From NCBI RefSeq assembly GCF_901709675.1, contig NC_051087.1, positions 2,186,001-2,250,000 of the forward strand: a stretch of DNA of 64,000 bases. The letters are read 5' to 3'. This DNA comes from Syngnathus acus (taxonomy: Eukaryota > Chordata > Actinopteri > Syngnathiformes > Syngnathidae). This document shows positions 58,701-64,000 of the stretch, in pieces (within the stretch, counting starts at the first letter, position 1; each line of letters opens with the position of its first letter). The position numbers were made by a program, and so were the translations under genes. The notes under the pieces were generated by a model. The model saw nothing but the letters and a program-made list of their open reading frames with translations, ran no database searches and had not been told where the DNA came from.

Positions 58701-59102
58701 TAAAACTATTCAGAAGGAATCAAAACTTGGACTTCCCACTTTCAAACACAAATTAAAAAAAAAAATGTTCACTCAATATTTCAAGATGTACGCAATTCAG
58801 ATTGCTGATTTACAACTTCTTATCCTCCGCAGCGGCCAACCAGAGGGAGGCACTGAAGTCGCCCTTCCACGTGAAGGAAGAACCCAAAACCGAGGAAGCC
58901 TTGAGTCCTAGACCGGCCTCCCAGTGTCAAATCCCGTCGAGCTTCCCCGGGACATTCTGCCAGGACGCTATCACGGGGTCGGCGGCTTTGGAACGTCCGG
59001 GGTCCCTCAAACCGAGGGAAGGGAGCCCCCCGACTACCAACAGCTTATTGAGCCAAGACATCAACATGAAAGTGGCCTCCGAGTTGCTGATCAAGCTATC
59101 AG
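34678..59102 (+). CDS. znf827: Zinc finger protein 827, N-terminal 731 codons (exons 1-5; 3' part beyond window)
   Basis: The coding sequence joins 34678-34720, 48207-49421, 52161-52333, 52459-52951 and 58833-59102. All junctions are GT-AG with compatible phases (1, 1, 0, 1, and 1 at the open end). The protein starts MPRRKQEQPKRLPS, matching the vertebrate ZNF827 N-terminus; this RRK motif binds RBBP4 and brings in the NuRD complex in ZNF827, FOG and SALL proteins. Residues 15-419 are a serine/alanine-rich region with family blocks such as SSNLRRLLEAGSLKLDA and SASSTLAALSKKVSERS. Three C2H2 fingers follow (C431-H451, C459-H479, C490-H510), then two VKEEP...KLS modules ending at residues 641 and 731. 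ZNF827 is a nuclear repressor and scaffold, studied at telomeres of ALT cells and in splicing control. The later exons, with the C-terminal fingers, are not in the window. Confidence 0.96.
35780..35905. mobile_element. Decayed tRNA-related SINE fragments (opposed)
   Basis: An inverted box-B-like segment, GAGCCGGGATTCTAACCCAG (35783-35802), is followed by a forward CTCACAGTTGTGAGGTTTGG and TTTGAATCTC (near 35867-35900). These resemble the 'general feature' lines of fish SINE/non-LTR repeats with a tRNA-like head. Both are too diverged to name. Confidence 0.4.
36595..36700 (+). mobile_element. Possible tRNA-related SINE fragment
   Basis: GTAGTGTTGTGGTACATGAC precedes a box-B-like GGTTTGATTCCCAGCC (36610-36625), the order seen in tRNA-derived SINE heads. 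There is no cloverleaf, and tail boundaries are unclear. Confidence 0.35.
37237..37412. mobile_element. Fold-back MITE (near-perfect hairpin, about 176 bp)
   Basis: The left arm starts GGGGCAGCCATTTTGCCACT and runs to CCAATCACAGCTCA. The right arm is its reverse complement, from TGAGCCGTGATTGG to AAATGGCCGCCCC, with only scattered mismatches. A loop of about 14 bases lies near 37321-37335. There is no coding capacity. It would be mobilised by a transposase encoded elsewhere. The family is abundant in fish as I recall; its superfamily is not assigned here. Confidence 0.85.
40770..41520 (+). mobile_element. Probable non-LTR retroelement derivative
   Basis: The 3' end, GGGGCCTGAATTTCCCCACC then GGGGATCAATAAATATTC followed by (AATC)n, is the fish LINE/SINE-type tail: a short stem, a near-polyadenylation signal and a simple repeat. 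The 5' side begins near TATGGCGCCGTAAGTGGCTG, similar to the 5' UTR of fish LINEs. No reverse-transcriptase frame is present, so it is an internally deleted or non-autonomous copy. The left boundary is uncertain and no target duplication was found. Confidence 0.6.
42562..42612 (+). repeat. (TG)n-rich microsatellite
   Basis: Interrupted runs of TG in znf827 intron 1, with GTGTGTGTGTGTTTGTGT and a second GTGTGTGTGTG. Confidence 0.85.
48142..48164 (+). repeat. 23-nt hairpin-capable repeat, copy 3 (znf827 intron 1)
   Basis: Exact match over 23 bases to the units at 17950 and 20239. It lies 42 bases upstream of the znf827 exon 2 acceptor, within the window where branch points and splicing enhancers sit. 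Confidence 0.8.
48207..49421 (+). CDS. znf827: znf827 exon 2 (long N-terminal regulatory region)
   Basis: A 1215-base exon with acceptor TTTCTCCCCCTGTAG and donor AGCAG|GTAATT. It encodes residues 15-419: an acidic start (VDSNDEGG...EDEGWFGNAS), then family-conserved blocks SSNLRRLLEAGSLKLDA, SSHHAQQLSALARKLA, SPDSAIQKLKAAANAVLQDK, SSTLAALSKKVSERS and MTSSAALLKEVAARAAGNLL. The Ala/Leu blocks look like short amphipathic helices in a disordered Ser/Pro background. One SUMO-type motif, VKQEP, precedes LDHFNSQ. Codons are strongly GC-ending, unlike the AT-richer flanking introns. The proline run of the human protein is not seen before the fingers. Confidence 0.96.
49422..52160 (+). other. znf827: znf827 intron 2
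   Basis: A 2.7-kb intron with no coding exon. A hAT-like end (CAGTGTTTCCCAACC at 49442) lies 20 bases after the donor. Farther in are AT-rich sequence, a GC-rich patch (49830-50060), GCTA-rich words near 51480-51580 and a poly-A run (51931-51947). Confidence 0.75.
49442..49500 (+). mobile_element. Possible hAT-type transposon end
   Basis: CAGTGTTTCCCAACC with following CTTGGAGCC matches the commonest hAT/Charlie-like terminal motif. The other end and target duplication were not found, so the extent is a guess. Confidence 0.4.
52161..52333 (+). CDS. znf827: znf827 exon 3 (C2H2 fingers 1 and 2)
   Basis: The exon is 173 bases, with acceptor CTCTTCCCTCAAG and donor ATGAAG|GTGAGT. It encodes residues 420-477. 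Finger 1 is C431-x2-C434-x12-H447-x3-H451, with linker TGLKSHQ. Finger 2 is C459-x2-C462-x12-H475-x3-H479, whose last histidine is in the next exon. Helix residues (KRKSYWKRH, ARKDNLKSH) match vertebrate ZNF827 in my recollection almost exactly. Confidence 0.97.
52459..52951 (+). CDS. znf827: znf827 exon 4 (finger 3 and first VKEEP...KLS module)
   Basis: The exon is 493 bases and starts after CTTCTCCCAG. The first two codons (VH) complete finger 2, and finger 3 follows as C490-x2-C493-x12-H506-x3-H510. Next come two SUMO-consensus motifs (VKVKEEL and VNVKEEPLE) in a Ser/Pro-rich linker, and the module end DITTKTATDLLMKLS (residues 627-641). The donor is TCAG|GTTAGT. In-frame translation stops immediately in the intron (TAG), confirming the boundary. 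Confidence 0.96.
55162..55215 (+). repeat. 18-bp tandem repeat, three copies
   Basis: The unit AATGGAGTGGGCGAGTGC occurs three times head to tail, the third copy with a few substitutions. Confidence 0.9.
55825..56212 (+). repeat. Diverged local direct duplication (about 110-bp unit)
   Basis: The segment with ACTCGGGAACTGGAGATG, TGCTTCTCGGCTC and GACATGCGAGGAAAAACT (55825-55930) recurs as ACTCGAGAACTCGAGATG, TGCTTCTCGGCTC and GACATGCGAGAAAAACT (56095-56212), with unrelated sequence between. Neither copy is open in a shared frame. Confidence 0.75.
56451..57349 (+). mobile_element. hAT-family DNA transposon, defective, with 8-bp target duplication
   Basis: The ends are inverted repeats TAGGGATGCACCGA and TCGGTGCATCCCTA, flanked on both sides by GATTATAC (56443-56450 and 57350-57357). 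An 8-bp duplication is the hAT hallmark. The 899-bp body keeps only the 5' part of a BED-finger transposase, so it cannot move itself. The subterminal region is full of TTTTCGGCCGAAA-type palindromes, as is usual for this family. Confidence 0.93.
56623..56868 (+). pseudogene. hAT transposase N-terminal (BED zinc finger) fragment, frameshifted
   Basis: From ATG at 56623 the frame reads MSAVWTDFTSSEKDPRIAIC and then KTCNAEISICKK, giving the Cys pair of a BED finger. A frameshift near 56715 moves the remainder (GLIHHLKSKHPDRHSEYEK, the His pair) to another frame. The fragment ends around VADVFEKA. The catalytic domain is absent, so this is a dead remnant. Confidence 0.85.
58833..59102 (+). CDS. 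znf827: znf827 exon 5 (second VKEEP...KLS module)
   Basis: The exon is 270 bases, with acceptor TTATCCTCCGCAG and donor TATCAG|GTAGGA. It encodes residues 642-731, starting AANQREALKSPFHVKEEPK and ending DINMKVASELLIKLS, then the first base of a Gly codon. K656 in VKEEP is a SUMO-type site. The exon is symmetrical (phase 1-1) and its end mirrors the end of exon 4. The next exon, expected to begin with a similar module, is not in the window. Confidence 0.95.
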
Positions 59103-59444
59103 GTAGGATAAAAAAAACCCGCGTTAAGATCCCATCATTTGGTCTTGGAACTTGATTGCTATCAAAGATGCGACTTAAATAATTCTTATTACAGTCTGTT
59201 GCTCGCTTCAAGCATAATAAAATATATCTCCAGTCCTTTGTTAAACGATCAAAATCCTCCTTGACCCACACGTCAACCTCCAGCCAGTCGTTTGTGTATA
59301 AATCGTCTGACAACAACATGACCTCCTCGGTGGAGGTATCCCTTTAAACGCTCGCGTTTACCGAGAGAATTCGTCGAGACGCTTCCAGGTCACGCACTAC
59401 TATTGATATTTTTTACTGTGGTGTTCCGCGAGTTTGGCCGATCA

Positions 59445-59525
59445 GCAAGTTCGATTCTTGGTTGTACTCCGCCGGGCTAAAACATTTTGTAAGGCTCACG
59501 GCTCAGTGGTAGAGTAGGTGACCGT
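59445..59525 (+). mobile_element. tRNA-like promoter boxes, possible SINE fragment
   Basis: A box-B match GTTCGATTC (59449-59457) is followed by a box-A-like GTGGTAGAGTAGG (59507-59519). The order is reversed relative to one tRNA head, so this would need two adjacent SINE pieces. No cloverleaf can be folded. Confidence 0.3.
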
Positions 59526-60976
59526 GTCCTCGAGTAACACACTAACAAAAAAAATGGCAAAAAGGGCATTCTTCTTCTTTCTGTGGTAGGTTGATTCTTT
59601 TTTTTTTCCTTATTTTTTTAGATTCGGATAAATGCAGACAAGTCTAATAATCAATTAATTAAATTAATTTAAAGATAAATGTAAGGAACAAAATAATTTT
59701 GGGGCTTTTTTTTCCCCCCACGCTGATGTGAAAAACAAACACCACTTGAGAGCAAAGCAATCTAAATTATATAATTAGTGTGAATCTGGTCTGTTCCAGA
59801 TTGTTTGTACTGTTTTGCCGACAACCTCCAAAAACGTACTTGCGACTGCTTTCATTTCTTAAGCGAGGCCAACAATTAGAAAATGAGATGCTCGTTTTAA
59901 CCCAACCAAGACTTCCCCTCGCCGGTTACGTGCTAATGGAGCAAAGTGATTTTGCCTCCGGACACCGATGCGTCATTGCTAAATCGCTCGGGCCGCCGCT
60001 TGTTTTAATCCAAAATGAGCTGCCGCGAATGTCGGCTCTAGTTGGAGTGCGTTGTTTGTCTACCGCTGCGAAGTGACTCTCAGGCAATTTAAAAATGTCA
60101 ACCGTGTGCCAAAGAGGCTAAGTTCAGCGTCCGTTTGGTATTTGGAAAACGTCCGAATAAAATACAAACGTTCCGGGTGGCATGTTTATAATGAACTCGG
60201 TAATAAGATGTTGCAAGCAGACAACCTTTGTATTCCGCTGGTGCGAGGCGGACTTTCTGTAAGCTGCTCTCGGTCACAAAAGTAAATTGTTGACCACCTT
60301 CGGCGGTAGTTAGGCTTGCTTTGTGATGATGTATCTTTCATGTTATTTTCCTCTCGTGTCAGATTGTCTGCGCCGCAGCTCGGTTGACCCGGGTTAGGCG
60401 AGAGATATCGAAACGTTCATCCGACGCTTCGCTCTCTGTCCTCGGAGCGCAGTGTCTGGTTGCCACGGCAACGGGCGGTCGAGGGGAGAGGAGACGGAGA
60501 GGATTGGGGAAGAGTGACAGCCTTGACAAGAGTCTGGACCCTGGAGTGACCCCGGGGTGGGTGGGGGAGGGGTGAGGATGAGGAGAAAGGGGGCCACGGA
60601 AAGGTCAGCGCGTTCACAGTCACATGTGATTACAGTCATGAGGTTCAAGGGCGTCCGCACAATCGCCTCCTCTCTGTGTCCACTGCGGAAAGGTCAGCGG
60701 CAGCGCAGCCGTAATGCAATAAGGATGCATAATACGCAAATCAGATCGAGAGGGAGGGGAGGGCAGGGGAGGCGAGTCCGAGCGGGGTTAGTCTTAGCTG
60801 TGTGCGGGAAATCAATGCAGCCCACGTTGTCATCGTTACAGCGCTTCCACATTTCTCGCTGAGTTATGTTCCAAAATCCACGCTCGTTGTGTTTCGGCCC
60901 CTCCCCCTGTGCGTCAAACACATTTAAAACTTTTAGTCCTTCGTAGCTGTTCCTCCCAGTTTTATTTGATCCATCT

Positions 60977-61064
60977 CAGGGCACAGCCATTTTGCCACCA
61001 CCGTTGACTGAAAATGACATCACGGTTCAGCTCAGGTTACGACCAATCACAGCCCACCTGGTTT
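60977..61064 (+). mobile_element. One arm of the hairpin MITE seen at 37237
   Basis: ACAGCCATTTTGCCACCACC, GTTGACTGAAAATGACATCAC and ACCAATCACAGCCCACCTG follow the same order as the left arm at 37237-37320. The mirrored right arm is missing or decayed, so this is a truncated or older copy. Confidence 0.75.
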
Positions 61065-64000
61065 CTGGCTTTGGTCATGTCTGCGGTAACGACGACATTC
61101 ACAAGAGCTTGAAAAGCGTTGGCACAAAAGATCAGCGGCGATATAGTAGCAGGGGTTCCAATCAACACGAGACATGCTGTCATCATTACTGCACATTGTG
61201 CGGTAACGTGAGTTGCATCATCCCGTTTTTAACTAGGTCACCTCTTCTTCTACCCCCCCCCCCTCATCTTCCTACAATCCATCGCTCCTCGCTTTTTTTT
61301 TTTTCTATCAAACATTGTTCATGCAGTCTTCCACATCTGCTTAAAAAAACAAAAAACAGACTGGCAGTGTCTGGGGGCTAATTATGCTGGGCTAAACAGT
61401 CCCCGGCGCCGACGGCTAAAAGCGTGCCAGCAGATGGGCACGGGCGTTTGCGGGGCAAGGCTGGTATACGCCCCAGGTGAGTGGCATCAATGCGGGTAAC
61501 AGCCGTCACTTGCCATCGCTGTGACATCACACGTTGTGCTCGCCCCTTAGGAACGGGGCGCGTCGTCTTCTGAGGATTTTTAACTGGCGCTCGTTAGCGG
61601 GCAAATTAAAAGCCAGTCCGAGCATTGAGGAACTTCGAGTACCATTGACCTGCCTGCACATTCATACGTACTTCATCCTCTTCTTTTTTTTTTAATGATT
61701 CGCATCCGTCCATGTCAATCGTCAACAATGACGTAATCTGGCATCACACGTAAGCTGCGCTTAGCTTTGGGCGGCTGTCCTCGCCGTGCCCCCTTCAGTG
61801 TGTGGCCGTTCACTGACCCGCCCCCATACTGTCCCCTTATCTCTGAAGTCCTGCCCCCCCGCCCTTTTTCCCCTCTCTATCATTTTTTGTCGCTTTGACC
61901 TTATTTGGTGACTTGTGTTTATGGCCGGGCGCAAGCTCGGCGCGGGCTGCTTCGCTTGGCGATCAATGTTAGCTGCAGCAGATGTGTGTGAAGTCTACAG
62001 GCTCCCACATGACACGCCGTCTCCATACTGCAGCCCTTTGAAGCAGCGTGAACTCCTCACCCCATGTCTGAGGAGCAGGTTGGAGAGAAGAGAAGAGTGG
62101 AGGAAGGAGATGTGCTTGTGGGGGTGGGAGGGAGGGATGCGGAATAACAGAGCAAGGACAGGGGTAGACTCGGATGTACCAAGTAGGGGAGGGGGTTGTC
62201 ACTTTGAATCGAGCCGTCTCCCCCTCCGCTACCCCCAGGTGTTCTTTTTCTGGCACCGCTTGACAATGTTTCCCCTCTCTTTAGCCTTCCGTCTACTCCT
62301 ACGCCGACTCGGCGGCCCGGTTTTTCATACCGAGGCGTCAAATTGGGACGATACGGATTTTGGTTATTAATGCCGTGACTTTGTTTTGCCGTCAGTGTAC
62401 GTGCGCTCTTGTTGTTGACATGGCAAGTCAAGAGTTTATCGCTTCAAAACATAATAACCTCCAGCGCTTTCTGACTTAGTTTTACCACAAATGACTGGTA
62501 ATTTATTCCTAATTTATGTGTAATATATTGAATGGGGCCTTTTTTTTTTTTAACTTGCGTTTCCACCTACAGTTCTATAAACTTTTCATTTTTCGTACTT
62601 GATAGTGGAAGCACAGCAGACTCTGTCCGCAACCAAACCAAAACCAATTAGTAAAGATTTATGGGTTTTTTTACACATTAATATATTCAATATAAGACAG
62701 AAATAATAAAAAAAAAATTAGCCGCCTGTAATTAATTTCTGTCTTTCATTAAGTGAACTCAAAAGTTATTTTAATTCATTATTTCTTGTATTATTTATTC
62801 TGTATAGAGTTTTTTTTTTTTTTTACATCAATCGTTTATTAATTGCGATCAGAATTTTGTATATTACGGGGGGTTTTTTTCTTTCCCTTTTTCCATATTC
62901 ATTCAACGACAAGCCACCTTCACACTAGAAAATGCTTGGACCCGTTTACAGGTTAAACGACGAAGAAAAGCATCAAGTGGCTTCAAAATCAAGGACGACA
63001 AAAAACGCCAGAAATTATGTCGCATTAATTAAACAAATTTTTATGCGAGGGATGTTTAGCAGTCCCGACGGGAGCACATTTCTTGCTTTTTAAAAGCTTC
63101 ATAACGTGCTGTTGCAATTAGTCTTGTCTCTCGGAAGACTTGCAATATTTTATAGCATTCTCGCTAAAATGTTCCAACACTTGACTTTAACAAAAGGGAC
63201 AGAAAAGTGATGTTTTACAACTCTGTAACTCCTGTGCGTGTTATAAAAGCTAAGGTGAGTCTCTCACTTGAACTAAGCAAAAAGTGCCATGTGCAAATTC
63301 GAGTTCCTTTTTTTCCCGAATTGTACCATTTTGGGGGTTAGACTGTATTTTGCAATGGACTTCTTTTTATGGCAGCGGAAAAAGTGTCATGGGCGTAGGA
63401 GTGAAGCCATATGTTTTCGTTTTATGTGATGACAGGTGGACTTTGGAATACGGGTGTTCCCCAGCAGATAGCTCCCACCGTGCCATCGCCGGGTAACGCC
63501 GCTAAACATGTTTGTGTCAGCCAAGTGTGGGAGTTCGCGGCCGTGACATTTAGCGGGTTGTTTTTTTCCCCCTCCTAGTTGTTAAGGGTGGCGATCCAGT
63601 GACGGATGCTCAAGCGTCCCCTGGTTGACCCCTCATGCCCCCTTAAAGCCTGCACGGCCCCCTCCCACCGCCGCATCTCCTACACCAACACGACCACCTG
63701 ATTAAGGGATTAGAGGGGTTTGATGCTTGTCTGTGGCTCTTCTCTTTGTCCTGCTCTCTAATCAAACTGACACCTGGACTTTTATGAACCCCACAAGGGT
63801 TTTTTTGTGCCTTTGTTTGTTTGATGCCAGCATAAAAATGTAATTTTTTTTTTTATAGGTTGCTTTATAGCTTTGTTATGGCCTAAGCACAGATTGGTTA
63901 GAGCATTGTCATTTCAGTTTTACAGAATTTTACATTAGATGGTCATTTTTAAATTATTTTAAAAATAATTGGAAATTTACATAATATACAATAAAATTGC

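Larger units (their letters stand above)
52952..58832 (+). other. znf827: znf827 intron 4
   Basis: A 5.9-kb intron. It holds a poly-C run (about 53787-53801), an 18-bp tandem triplet (55162-55215), a CTT-rich patch (55505-55530), a diverged local duplication (55825-55930 and 56095-56212) and the hAT element at 56451-57349. No extra exon was recognised. Confidence 0.8.
59103..64000 (+). other. znf827: znf827 intron 5 (5' part)
   Basis: No candidate for exon 6 (a further VKEEP module or finger exon) was found to the end of the window. Content: tRNA-like boxes (59449-59519), a half hairpin MITE (60977-61064), poly-C and poly-T runs (about 61254-61263, 61291-61302, 62541-62551, 62811-62824) and AT-rich sequence after 62450. 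Confidence 0.7.

Noticed and set aside
59449-59519. Possible tRNA gene
   Set aside because: Box B precedes box A and no cloverleaf or acceptor stem can be drawn, so it is at best SINE debris.

Overview
This is a stretch of vertebrate nuclear genome, almost certainly from a ray-finned (teleost) fish. The evidence is spliced genes with GT-AG introns, protein sequences closely matching vertebrate LSM6 and ZNF827, fish-style DNA transposons and fold-back MITEs, many di-, tri- and tetranucleotide microsatellites, and patches rich in GCTA/TAGC. I cannot name the species.

Only two genes are well supported. lsm6 lies on the minus strand (coding exons 22918-22825, 22736-22623 and 22541-22507, with a non-coding first exon ending at 23525). 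It encodes a complete 80-residue Lsm6 protein, a subunit of the Lsm2-8 ring on U6 snRNA and of the Lsm1-7 mRNA-decay ring. znf827 lies on the plus strand (exon 1 ends at 34720, then 48207-49421, 52161-52333, 52459-52951 and 58833-59102). The window holds its first five coding exons, 731 codons plus one base. It carries the N-terminal RRK motif, which in this family recruits NuRD, a long serine-rich region, the first cluster of three C2H2 zinc fingers, and two copies of an exon-sized VKEEP...KLS module. The rest of the gene, with the C-terminal fingers, must lie beyond 64000. The genes are head to head, about 11 kb apart, in the same neighbour order as human LSM6/ZNF827 as I recall it.

Layout: 1-22369 shows no recognisable gene; it is AT-rich with TAAT-rich patches, homopolymers, a decayed dispersed repeat (about 12.6-16 kb) and fragments of old transposons. 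22370-23625 is lsm6. 23626-34170 is repeat-rich intergenic sequence, including a GGAT microsatellite, a 985-bp element with terminal inverted repeats and an LTR-like segment. 34170-35120 is the GC-rich znf827 promoter and first exon. 34721-48206 is intron 1, with a near-perfect hairpin MITE and a probable non-LTR retroelement. 48207-52951 holds exons 2-4. 52952-58832 is intron 4, with a hAT element flanked by a perfect 8-bp target duplication. 59103-64000 is the start of intron 5.

I found no sign of a new enzymatic or defence system. The most unexplained signal is a 23-nt hairpin-capable sequence present in three exact copies (17950, 20239, 48142) with unrelated flanks.
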